DNA of 64,000 nucleotides, taken from NCBI GenBank assembly GCA_943735955.1, contig OX030956.1, positions 7,827,145 to 7,891,144 of the forward strand, given 5' to 3'. The DNA comes from Piscicola geometra (taxonomy: Eukaryota; Annelida; Clitellata; Hirudinida; Piscicolidae). Both the position numbers and the translations under genes were made by a program. Below are positions 12,001 through 23,040 of this stretch, piece after piece; position 1 is the stretch's first letter, and each line of letters begins with the position of its first letter. A model generated the notes under the pieces. That model searched no databases, was not told the origin of the DNA, and worked only from the letters and a program-made list of their open reading frames with translations.

Positions 12001-13461
12001 ACGAGTTGCAGAGAATTCATTCCCAAATTCACTTTGAATTTATAAGAAAGCTATTTCAAAAAGCGAATTTTGCACTTTTATAAATTGATTTTGTGCATTT
12101 AAAAAAGGGTGCGAATTGTCATGATAAAACGTTGTGCTACTTCAATGCTGGTGCAAATGACGAATGAGAATCTTGCATGAACGCATTGATTGACAATGTA
12201 GGCCTTCTGCAACCTTTGCTCAACATTAGGCTTGCATTTGGCGACCTTTACTTGAGATAGCAAATCAATCAAGTTTCAAGGCATCTTTCAATTCTACTGG
12301 TGTTTCGGGCTTCATTCATTGATGAAAAAATTGTCATGCACACATGTTCGCACGTCAACCAATACATGTACATCACCAATTTGATTGCAGAATTCGCGGA
12401 GAATGAAGGCAAGAAGCTGCTCTTTATGCAGTCTCTGATGGCCTTCAGGGACCAAAATATCGATCCGAACCCGCTCCCCAACCCCCTTCTCAACCACCTC
12501 CTCTGTCAGAACATTAATATTGCTGACAGAAACTGCAACAAGGGTGGTGGTGAGGGCTTGGTGAGTGACAAACAGTGCATTGAGGTGCTCACACCCGGGC
12601 TGCCCACCTCAACCTTCAGACACAACAACATCCTGACTGACAGTATGGGAAACATCATCCGTCTGCCCACTGCTGAGTTACAACCCTGATCATTCATTCA
12701 AGCCACATTACTTAATCTTTATATCTTTCATAGGATACCTTCATATTTGAATGTTTTAATGCAGTTTTATGACATCATTATTTCATAGGACACACAGACA
12801 CCGCGTCGTTGAGGTTCTCAACAGAAACAACATGCAGGTGCGTCTCGCCATTGTAACCACTACCATTGGTCTTTTCAATCAGCATGCTGTCTTTTTAGCT
12901 TCTTTGATGCGTTAGATGCCTCTGTCGCAATGCACAGATCATACAACAGCCGCAAGGCAACAAAAGGAGAATTCAGGCCATGGACGCTTTTCAGCCCACT
13001 TCTAGGTTCTTTAGGTTTATATGTTCACCCGATTATTTTATTATCGTTCAAGCTGTGTTCCACATTTTAAAGTGGATTTCTATGTATTCAGCTTATTCCG
13101 CATGAATTAATTGTTTTTCTTGAACAATCTCAAAGTATGGAATCTTCGCACCTTACCTTTGCACAGCACCTCTCTCCACACTTCCACAGCATCAAGATGG
13201 GCCTCCAGACACCAGGCCTCTTCAACCGCTTCTCCATGCAGAAGCCCCTTCAAGGCGGCCCACTCAACGCATCCGTCTCCCCAATGCCCTTCGCAGTTAG
13301 ATCTTGCTGTTCAGTATATACATTTATTTGATTGATTGATTCATGCAGGCTTAACCTTCGTTCCTACCATCTCCAATGCTACATCATTCCTCCTCAAACG
13401 CAAGGGTGCCTTCCAGGCGCAGATGTCAAGAGGCGACTTCCAGCGTTTTGCGCCATACTAG
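9020..13461 (+). CDS. RBFOX: RBFOX-family RNA-binding splicing regulator
   Basis: RBFOX proteins bind (U)GCAUG in pre-mRNA and control alternative splicing, mostly in neurons and muscle. One RRM is assembled from exons 9259-9351 ([17 protein letters not shown]), 9425-9478 ([18 protein letters not shown]), 11487-11579 ([20 protein letters not shown], then EGRIIEV) and 11913-11958 (VNNATAKVF). RNP2 HISNIP and RNP1 GYGFVTF keep the family's aromatic residues. The 54- and 93-base exons match the exon sizes I recall for vertebrate RBFOX. A probable upstream exon is 9020-9199. Downstream exons are less certain: 12391-12642, about 12789-12837, about 12939-13002, about 13134-13310, and the last exon 13349-13461 ending [10 protein letters not shown], which matches the family's terminal RFAPY. 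I could not make one frame run through all C-terminal exons, so some boundaries are wrong or alternatively spliced. The gene converges on actin. Confidence 0.85.
9738..9743 (+). promoter_or_regulatory. TGCATG element in RBFOX intron
   Basis: This TGCATG lies about 260 bases downstream of the 54-base RRM exon. RBFOX proteins bind UGCAUG, so it is a candidate self-regulatory site. Confidence 0.35.
10416..10656 (+). repeat. (TCAATCAATCAT)n minisatellite in RBFOX intron
   Basis: About 240 bases of TCAA/TCAT tetranucleotide words, mostly a regular 12-base unit (ATCATTCAATCA) in the first half and less regular later. The Asn-His/Ser and Gln-Ser repeat frames are artefacts. The same TGATTGATTGATT word trails other repeats in the window (about 11098, 22982, 43110). 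Confidence 0.9.
11045..11125 (+). repeat. Retroelement 3' tail (GCGCTATACAAAT plus TGATTGATT)
   Basis: GAGCGCTTTTGTTCACTTAG, then GGGCGCTATACAAATCA and a TGATTGATTGATT tail. The same architecture occurs after the LINE-type fragments at 22480 and 32410, so this is probably a truncated 3' end of that element. Confidence 0.5.
11332..11337 (+). promoter_or_regulatory. TGCATG element upstream of the 93-base RRM exon
   Basis: This TGCATG is about 150 bases upstream of the exon at 11487, and another lies inside that exon (about 11545). In vertebrates the corresponding 93-base exon is skipped under RBFOX autoregulation to yield an RRM-defective isoform. That parallel is inference here. Confidence 0.4.
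12174..12179 (+). promoter_or_regulatory. TGCATG element downstream of the last RRM exon
   Basis: A third intronic copy on the transcribed strand, about 215 bases after the exon ending at 11958. Confidence 0.3.
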
Positions 13462-13875
13462 TCTTTGGTATTGTCTTCATTGTTCTATGCTGACGGACAC
13501 CACTCATTTTTATTAATCCTGTTATACGTACTCACTACCCTTCTAAGTATTTACTGTTAGGCATCATGATCACCACTCATGGAGGATCGTCATCACCATG
13601 CTTTATGTATGTGTAAATGTAATATGTAAGTGTAATACCGTAAAAAATCATAGTTACATTTTTATATGTAATCATACAAAGTGTTTTACTTTGTGCAATG
13701 GTGCTTCTCATCAGAGCGACATTTTTTTGTTTTCAATGTTTTATGACACAAGTACTGTTTTATCTTTTATTTTATAATAAAATATTCAGACATTGTTACT
13801 CAATAATTGCGGAAGCATTTAAGTGGAATGTTGATAGTCAAGTCAAGATGAACTTCTTCAAGGCACACTGGCAGC

Positions 13876-15172
<1,297 letters not shown>

Positions 15173-15321
15173 CTTGAGTCTTGTCTGAAAAGTAACCTGC
15201 AAGTGCGATATTTAATTCAATAATTGAATGATTTATAAAATAATCAAAAATAAAATGTTAAAAACTTAACATACCTAAAGAATGGGATAAATTGTAAATG
15301 TTTTTGTCGAGAAAACGACTA

Positions 15322-15330
15322 GTATTTATA
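15322..15330 (-). promoter_or_regulatory. Actin TATA box
   Basis: TATAAATAC on the minus strand, about 50 bases upstream of the donor of the proposed 5' UTR intron. Transcription would then start near 15295. Confidence 0.6.
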
Positions 15331-15370
15331 GATGTTAAGTTACCGGAATGAGTATTATTTCAAATTATAA

Positions 15371-15380
15371 CCATATATGG
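15371..15380 (-). promoter_or_regulatory. CArG box (SRF-binding site) of the actin promoter
   Basis: CCATATATGG is a perfect CC(A/T)6GG match and palindromic, about 45 bases upstream of the TATA box. Serum response factor controls actin genes across animals through this element. Two CCAAT sequences on the minus strand (plus 15406-15410 and 15435-15439) lie just beyond it. Confidence 0.7.
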
Positions 15381-15444
15381 CAATGAGACAAATACGACAT
15401 CGTCTATTGGTTGACAATTTTGAGAAGTATTTTGATTGGTGGAT

Positions 15445-16239
15445 GAAGGCGGATATAATAAAATTACCGATGAGTCTGGATATATTTTTGTATAAATATT
15501 TACTCAATTTTATTCATTGTGAAATAATTATCTTCAATTATACTATTCACAATATTTTTTTAAAAATCCCATTTTTTTAAAATTTTGTATCTTTTAAAAA
15601 TTGTAATGTGTAAATAAAACAATTAGGATAGAATAACTAGGATAGCTACAATGTTTTTATATTATTTAATCCGATATTATGATCTTTTGTAAGCTACTCT
15701 AAATTTGTTTTTTTTAAAGTTCCAGAACTTTTTATGTAAACTATCTCCTACCATTGTCATAAAGAGGCCATGATAACTATTTTAAGATTTATCTTTAATG
15801 GAACTATAAAAATTACATTTATATATTTATGTTTAAAAATATTCAAGAGAAACATTTAGAATTATGAAAAAATTCAGGGTTTAACGTAATTTCTAAAATT
15901 ATCCTATTTTAAAGCGGGGTCTGAAGCTTGTCCGGGTTTACGCCACGTTAATAATATCCGTCGTTGTATTGTATTGTGAAGATAGTGGAACAACATTATA
16001 ACATGTTCATATTTATATATAATTTATATGTAAAAGCTTGATCTATAGAAGTTGATAATAATGAAACTTTTATTAAAAAATTAAAATTGTGACAAATATT
16101 TAGTATAAGAGTTGTAAAAATTATAATTTTTATATTATTAATGGAAACAAAGAACAATACTTGTAGCTCCACTAATAACTGGTTTGAACACTATTACTTT
16201 AATGCGTATATTTCAGAGCGGATTTAAAGTTATAATAGA

Positions 16240-16282
<43 letters not shown>

Positions 16283-16671
16283 TTATTACTTGCAGGATCT
16301 TTCAACCCACCCAGATCCTCGTACATAATACATTCATTTCGGTTCAATTGATGACACTTCAACCCTAGATTACTAATATCTCTTCAAATTATTTTTCATT
16401 TCTTCAATGATGCTTTATAAAAAAAATTGTGCTAATTTGAAATTAAAAATGGATTAATTTCTACCATAGCTAATATCATAAATAGCGTAAAATAGTAATA
16501 TATTAGCAGACTTTTAAATAATTGCTTTTCCACGTGTACGAAAATATAGATATTTTTTCAACTAATTTCATAATAATAAATTTTTAGGTATTAAAGTTCT
16601 TTTCTTCTTAGTTTTTTTACTCTTAGTCAAACTAAATTATTCATATTAATATTGAAATTCAGTCATAGCAG
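15445..16671. other. AT-rich sequence upstream of actin
   Basis: No gene seen. It contains an (AAT)n microsatellite at about 16232-16281 and otherwise only AT-rich sequence. Confidence 0.5.
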
Positions 16672-17037
16672 GGGCGGCGATCTGCTGCAAGTCTTGGGGG
16701 GGTTCTACCCAGGATCGACGATCCAGGGGAAGTTCTGGAGTCCGGACCTCCCTCCTCCCACTTAAAAACATTGTTTAAATTCTGTTTTGATACGAATATG
16801 TGAGTAAGCAAATAATAGTTTTGTTTGAGACAGCTATCACTATAACTACACATACTCACAATGTATTACTGTATAAACATTCTGTTTTATGCCATGGTTG
16901 ACGATTCTGCTTGTATCAAAACAAAAAGATACAAATTTTTCTATTGAAAAAAGTGAGGGGGTCCACATTAAGACGGACCCCTTCACTACGAAAAAGTAGG
17001 GGGGTTCGGACCCCAAGACTTACCAGGATCGCCGCCC
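16672..17037 (+). mobile_element. Miniature inverted-repeat element, GGGCGGCGATC family, copy 1
   Basis: Terminal inverted repeats GGGCGGCGATC (16672) and GATCGCCGCCC (ending 17037) bound a 366-base element. Inside are sub-terminal CCCAGGATCG words, a conserved AGTAAGCAAATAATAGTTTTG stretch and CATACTCACAATGTATTACT, all shared with the copies at 34230-34500 (inverted), 44708-45073 and 57481-57634. No coding capacity. The superfamily is not identified. Confidence 0.8.
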
Positions 17038-19640
17038 ATAAGTAATAGGTATTATTCGCCATAACTACTACCATTGACATTCTAGTTTTAATACTTTTTG
17101 TCCGAACTAAAGGCCCAAAATACAATAATGAACAAATAAAAAGCTGTTTGGACATTAAGGTAGTCTTTAAGACAATATTATCATTAATTAGTATCCTTCA
17201 GACAAGTATGAATAATTACTCTAATTAAATTAAAGAGCAAGCAATTAGTTGTTGCTTATAACAGGATGTTGGTGATCAGAACCTTTTCTTTGACATCCTT
17301 ATCAGAGACGGATTTTATAATCTTCCCTTCTACTGGGCTGTTAGGAAAACGCCACCCTCCCCCATCCTTCCCTCAATGAACATCACTGTAGGATTTGAGA
17401 TTCGTGTTTCCGTATGCAAGCCAATCATTATTGAAAAAATTCTTAAAGCAATGAAATTTTACACTTTTTAATAGTTTAAGGCTTAAACTTTAAGCTCTCG
17501 TCTTTCAATGATAAATAAATAGTAAAAGTTTTGTCGTCAAACATAATTTATTGAAAATAAAATCAACATTAACGTATAAAATAATTAAATATGGTTCAAA
17601 ATGTTATGTTTTTACAGTTTAAAAAAATTAACATATAGTTTTGGCAACATACTACATCTCTATGAAAAGAAATTTGAATAGCATACATATTTAGCATGCC
17701 ACTTTGTCTCTAGCAATAGCATGAGCTAAAAGCATCAAGATTTGTTTGTTTAACCACAACTTTCACTTGGATAACTTCGTCGTTCCGAGGAAAAAGAAGC
17801 CTCTTGACCTCTTATCTGCACCCGATTCATCAGGATGATGATGATGATGATGATGATGAACCACAACTTTAGCTCATTATATCTTTCAGCTAGCAAAGCC
17901 AGTAATTGATTATAATTGCTTTTTTTATTTGACCTTGGAATGGCAAAAACTGACGTGCTTGGAAACGTATAGTGGAAAAGAGTTGCGAAAGACAACTACG
18001 ATTGTTTGCCCGATCAGTGAGTTTTTGCTCGAAAAGCTGTGCATAAAGTAGACGGGGTTTTTCAATTTATGAAATTGAAATACAGCGTTGGAGTGGCATG
18101 CTAAATTGTTATGCTATTCATAAGTCTTGTCAAAACATCATTTACTACAGCAGAGAATAAACCGGTCGTGTCTGGTGGATTGAAACCCCAATAAATTGTT
18201 CATTCACCGTTAGAGTTTTTTCAACAAAACGAATACAGATTTACTTCTTCTCTGACCCATCACAGTCTTGTGTGCAGTCAACCACAACCCCAAACTGGCA
18301 TGTATCAGCTTTCACAGATGTTTTAAGAAAATTTATGCTAACATGATCGGCAGATACAACGTTATTCAAACTACTATCAGCAGCGAGCAACCGCTTGCAT
18401 TGTTTTGCACTGTTCTTCCCACTATGCTAATCTTGTTGCCCAGCAAACATCTGCAACAGTTTAAAAAATCGTTGCAGTCAACAAGTGCCTCGCTCAATGG
18501 AATGATTGCAGCGAGAACTGATTAAGTTGCGCAAAAACATGATCAGATGACCAGTTTAACGCCATCATCAGAGATATGAAAAGAAGGATGTGGCATATGA
18601 TCTTGAACCGATTGCTCAACCTCAGGTTAAACACTTTCGACCAAAGTATTGTAGGCAAAATTCAGTTTTTTAGCAGCAATACCAGAGAAACATTATCAAA
18701 CGGCATATTTGATACCGATATTATTTAATCAGCGACAATGCTGTCATGCAGCTCACAGAAAATTTTTACCGAGCTTCTGGTGGTTTGCGTTTATATTTGC
18801 AACTAGAGACAATGTCGCTTACGGAGGAAGTGAATCAAGATATTTGCAATCATTATCGTGAACTAAATGTAACCAGTTTATATTAATAGTCAGCCATGTT
18901 CAAAGAACAGAATGACTACAAGACTTTAGAAGCAGCGCAAAATACAATGCAAGCCATGATCCCCGAAACCAGATATCTGTTTCATTAGGTTGAACGTCGG
19001 ATCAGGTTGATGCTTGTTTGTCCAGCAACGTAGTTTACAGCATAGAAGTATAAAAAATAGGTTGCGTGCTTCTATCACACATCCTTGATTGAATGTAGTG
19101 GCCGTTTATCATGCACATTAAGAAATACTGTACTGTATAGTTATAAAAAAAGGTATAACAAAATTCCAGTCAAAAAACATGCTATACAGCAACAATTACT
19201 AAAAAGTATCGCAGATTCTGTATTGGTTGATACCGATACTCCGTTACTAGCAACCCTGGTTAAGACCCCTCCCTAAATTTACAGAAAATCGCCGCCTCAG
19301 CACAATACATCTAAATATATTCAGAAATGTTTTCTTTGCACCCTACATCAGCGAATAAGTTATGATGTCCTTATAGATGATGTTTTACTTCAAACATCGT
19401 ACTTTCTTCCTTGTGACCTGAGTATTGTGGCAAAAATTGAAGTTCTTTTTAAATTGGAAACAAAAATTGTCGATCGTAGCTTCTTAAAATTATACGCTCA
19501 TCAAAAGTCGAAACAATGACAATTATGGAGCTGTTCGATATTTATAGAAAAATCAGTAAGTACATATTTGAAGAAGTGTTCAACTATTTAACACTCATAT
19601 TTACTCTCAAGTTACACTGAAGGCTTTGTTTCAGCATTTC
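17038..19640. other. Unassigned region, possibly decayed mobile DNA
   Basis: No gene recognised on either strand. The stretch 18200-19060 is less AT-rich than its flanks and looks like decayed coding sequence, but I could not match any family. A (GAT)n run sits at 17834-17858. Confidence 0.35.
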
Positions 19641-19653
19641 ATTGGTTCCATTA

Positions 19654-19675
19654 TAAAATAAACATATAAATAACC
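19654..19675 (+). promoter_or_regulatory. TATA-like sequences upstream of the small secreted protein gene
   Basis: TATAAAATAA at 19654 and TATAAATAA at about 19667 lie 50-70 bases before the start codon at 19723, suitable for a short 5' leader. Confidence 0.45.
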
Positions 19676-19722
19676 CTAGCGGCTACAATAGCTTCATCTT
19701 CGTCAATACTCTCTGATTAAGT

Positions 19723-20207
19723 ATGTGGATTAAAATTCTTTTTGCGATGTTGTTGATGCAGACAGTTTGTGCGATAAAAAAAACTGACATTTTTAAGTGC
19801 GCCGCCTATAAGGACCGGTTTCTTCACCATCTGAACAACCGCAGATGGGAAGCAGGATTAGGTGGCAGTGTGGTAATTGCTAAATTCCTATTTTCAATTA
19901 ACATGCTGAGCTTTATTTGTTTAAATTGACAAGTTTTTCATTTTTAAATTCAAAAAAGTTTGAACATTTTCAGAAATGGGCAAAAGATTTGGTAGAAGAA
20001 GCGAGAAATAATGCTAGCACTTGCACGGACAAGATGTTTGACTGGTATAATAAACAGATTTGGTCATTTACAAATGAAACTGACACAGCCGAGGTGATGA
20101 ATAGTTGGGTGAGGGACTACAACACAAAAAAGTCATCGTGCACCATTCACAAAGGCGATGGCTGCAATGGCTATAACACTGTTGGTTTTAAACAATTTAA
20201 ACTCTGA
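19723..20207 (+). CDS. Small secreted cysteine-containing protein, family unknown
   Basis: Two exons, 19723-19872 and 19974-20207, join in phase 0 (GGSV then KWAKDL) with clean GT and TTTTCAG signals, giving about 127 residues. Residues 1-17 (MWIKILFAMLLMQTVCA) form a signal peptide. The mature part has four cysteines (FKCAAY, STCTDK, SSCTIH, DGCNGY), enough for two disulfides. It looks helical in the middle and has two candidate N-glycosylation sites, NAST and NETD. TATA sequences upstream and AATAAA words downstream (near 20302) fit a compact, inducible gene. I do not recognise the family. Signal peptide plus Cys pattern suggest an extracellular effector or mucus/venom-like product, but that is only inference. 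Confidence 0.6.
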
Positions 20208-21052
20208 TTTTGAAATATATAATTTTTTTCCTTCAAATTGCTGTAAACAATCCGTATACCTCCGAGATCTCTATCTTTTCAGAAATTTTATTTTATCTAT
20301 TAATAAATATATTATATAAAGAATAAATATATTTTAACTAATTTTAATTTTTAAATTGTTTAAAAAAAAATTCATATCATATATTTTTTTATAAATTAAA
20401 AATTAAAAAAAAAAATTTTTTTACATAAAAATAATATTTTTAAAAAGTATAAATAATTTTGCTTCTCCTTCAATAAGTAAATTATTTAAAGAATTGATTA
20501 AAGAGTTTAAAATTCTATTTAAATATAGTTTTAGTTGAGCAACCTTCCCATACTAGTTACGACGCTTGTTTTAAGACAATTTGAAACTAAAACCAAGGGT
20601 CAATTTTTTTACCTACTCTCTAATCTACATGGCTTTGATTGGATGTAGAAGGTATATATTTCGGAAAGACCGAGAGCTGGGAAATAAACGGATTGTTTGT
20701 ATCAACACTATAAATTATATTATAATATAGATACAAAAACTATTCAAGTTTATTTAGCTCACTGAAGAAAAAATACATTAGAATTTTTTTCTAAATTCTT
20801 TTACTCATGAGTGATTATTAGTTTTTCACTTAAAATCATATTCATTAAAAATTGTATCCCTTATACATTCAAGGCAATGTACCCAATGTTGTCTCAAATT
20901 GCTTGTGCCTCCCACTTTTGCCCAGTGGCGATGAGACACGGAAATAACCATTTAGTGGGAAGAAACCTTCATCTGGTGGTCTGCTTCGGATACAGCTATG
21001 TGTCGTGAGTTTTTTAAATAACTTTTTCTTTTTCAGATTTATCAAGAACACT
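20208..21052. other. AT-rich intergenic sequence
   Basis: No supported feature after the poly(A)-like AATAAATAT words near 20300-20325. The short frames at 20811-21008 show no recognisable domain. Confidence 0.45.
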
Positions 21053-21115
21053 ACGTATAAGTTATACGTCTTATACTACATGAGTTATACGGTATAATTC
21101 ATGTAGTATAAGACG
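21053..21115. repeat. Overlapping perfect palindromes (cruciform/hairpin sequence)
   Basis: 21053-21069 (ACGTATAAGTTATACGT) is a perfect odd palindrome. It overlaps 21067-21115, where arms CGTCTTATACTACATGA and TCATGTAGTATAAGACG flank a 15-base core (GTTATACGGTATAAT) that is itself palindromic. The whole 49 bases fold with one mismatched pair around a central G. Confidence 0.8.
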
Positions 21116-21771
21116 CACCTGAAACTTTAAAGTTAGAATAAAAATATGTTAAACTATAAAATTTCCAAAAATTGGCGCTTGCTTCAGATTAAAAACTGGT
21201 TGGCCCTAGATCGTCACAAAATCACAGACTGATAATAAATTATTATTTTATTGAAAATATAATAATTATCCAAATTTCAACTTACAGAAATGACTGTTTG
21301 TGGTGTGGTTAAAAACATTCTGGATTACAAGAAGAATTTATTTCAGTAAAAATAATTCTATTCAATTCAAAAATTTGAAATTTTTGTCTTCAATAAACTA
21401 GTTTCATTGCACTCTTTTTTGAAACTAACTTCTTAAAGTGATGAATATTTTAAAAAAATTGAGTAATAGTATGTCTGTGAATTATAATGAAATATATTTT
21501 TGATTTTTCTGGTAATAAATCATTCTTAAAGTATCTACTGCAACATTTTTTGGAACACGCTTCAGTTGCATCTTATAGAGAACATCTTTTTGGGAGTGTT
21601 GAAAAACGGCGTTTCTGCGGTCACAAATCATATATGTATACAAGTCTTCCAGAATTTAAAGTGTTAAAAAAAATTCAATACATTATTCCATAACTTCATT
21701 ATTCACTAAGTTTAAATGATGTACATTGACCCAAATATACACAGCTTTTTTACACTCCAACATATTATAAC
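21116..21771. other. AT-rich intergenic sequence
   Basis: No supported feature. Confidence 0.4.
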
Positions 21772-22472
21772 TAGAGCTGTTCCATGATTAAAAATTTTAA
21801 TCGCCGTTTATCTTTCGATTAAAAATTTTAATCGTGCGTTACTCTTATTTTAACGCAATGTTTTTAATAGCATATTTGACATAAGTATAAAATAGTATTT
21901 TTATTTTTCTGTCTTACAAATCTAGTAGAAATGTTATCAAAATGTATTCATTAAAGTAATCCATTTTTTGTAAAAAATTTAAAAATGATAAATACTAAAA
22001 TTATCACACATCCTTTTTGAGCCAGTCACTCAAGTTTTTCAACATTAGTTGAATCTAAAGAGGCTCTTTTCTTGCTAACTATGTGTTCTGATAAGCTGAA
22101 TAGACTTTCACATGGAACTGTACTTGCAGGAGATGACAAGTACTTTCTTGCCAGTTTTGCAAGAGTCGGATATGCCCTTCGTGTTGTTGCCACCAAACAA
22201 GAAGACAACTCTCGAAGCCTTCTTCAGATTTTGTTGTATAACGTTGAATTATTGACTTTGTGATCATTAAGGTATCTTCATCTTCGGAATCGGAAGCTAC
22301 ACATGTTCGTAGTCGCTTGTTTGGTGAAAACTTTATTATTTTGGAGGTTTTATTATCTTCTAATAGTTTCTCCAACTCTTTCCACGTTGCGTTTCTTTCA
22401 TCCTTTGGAGGACATCTTAAGTTTTTGAATCGGGGGTCTAATGATGTGGCAATTCTTAACCATTTAAAAATA
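21772..22472 (-). pseudogene. hAT transposon remnant with transposase C-terminus
   Basis: Read from 22472 downward, the minus strand encodes WLRIATSLDPRFKNL, KELEKLLEDNKTSKI, then in another frame AKLARKYLSSPASTVPCESL and VSKKRASLDSTNVEKL. These are the conserved LDPRFK region and the C-terminal dimerisation domain of hAT/ZBED transposases. A frame change between about 22150 and 22230 disables it. The terminus at 21772 (AGAGCTGTTCCATGATTAAA) resembles the ends at 271, 42567 and 54277. At its 5' side the element is cut off by the LINE-type fragment starting near 22480. Confidence 0.75.
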
Positions 22473-22479
22473 TGTCTAA

Positions 22480-22715
22480 ATATGTTTACAAATCATAACT
22501 ATACTTCTCCAATTTATCTTAAAAATCAAATTAAACAACCCCATAAATCTGGTCTAAGATCATCGACCTTTAAACGTTCTTTTCGTTTTTCAGTTAAATA
22601 CTCTTAATAACGTTCTTTTTCTTACTGCGGTCATTTTTTAATGAATTCTTTACCTTCTTCTCTAACTTCAACTAAGTCACTCATAGCTTTCCGTCGAGGC
22701 CTGAAGACGTCTTCA
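22480..22715 (+). mobile_element. Non-LTR retrotransposon 3' end (fragment), copy 1
   Basis: The plus strand encodes KSGLRSSTFKRSFRFSV and, in a shifted frame, NSLPSSLTSTKSLIAFRRGL, the usual C-terminus of CR1/Jockey-like reverse transcriptase polyproteins. A nearly identical block lies at 32400-32660. It is 5'-truncated and frameshifted. A CTATAGCGCTCTTTC tail repeat and TGATTGATT run follow (22716-23035). Confidence 0.65.
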
Positions 22716-23040
22716 ATCAATCAAATAGATTTCTATAGCGCTCTTTCTTCAAATTCAAGAGCTTTGTTCGGAAAGTGATCGTTATACATTAAAGCGGACC
22801 CCAAGACCTCTTGTAATCTAAAAGAAATTTGGAACAATTAACGAAGTGAGAGAAGTATTCATACGGGAAAAGACGATTCTTTTAATTTGTGGAAGATCTT
22901 TCGGACAGGCTCCTATGCCGGCTGCATATTTTCTGCGCTTGTGAAAGTATAAAAAGCGCTATTTTATAAAACTTTATTAAGTGATTGATTGATTGATTTG
23001 TTGACTGATTGAATGATTTTTTGGTTGATTGATTGTAGTT
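22716..23040 (+). repeat. GCGCT tail repeats with TGATTGATT runs
   Basis: AATCAATCAAATAGATTTCTATAGCGC begins a second short element; a match occurs at 33366 (GATCAATCAATCACGACTATTTCG, then ATAGCGCTTTTG). It ends in AAAAAGCGCTATTTTATAAA and a TGATTGATTGATT tract. Probably nested truncated retroelement tails. Confidence 0.45.

Noticed and set aside
13134..13156. A second FAPY-like motif (YGIFAPY) upstream of the RBFOX terminus
   Set aside because: It appears only in a frame that is less protein-like than the alternative, so it was not taken as a duplicated C-terminus.
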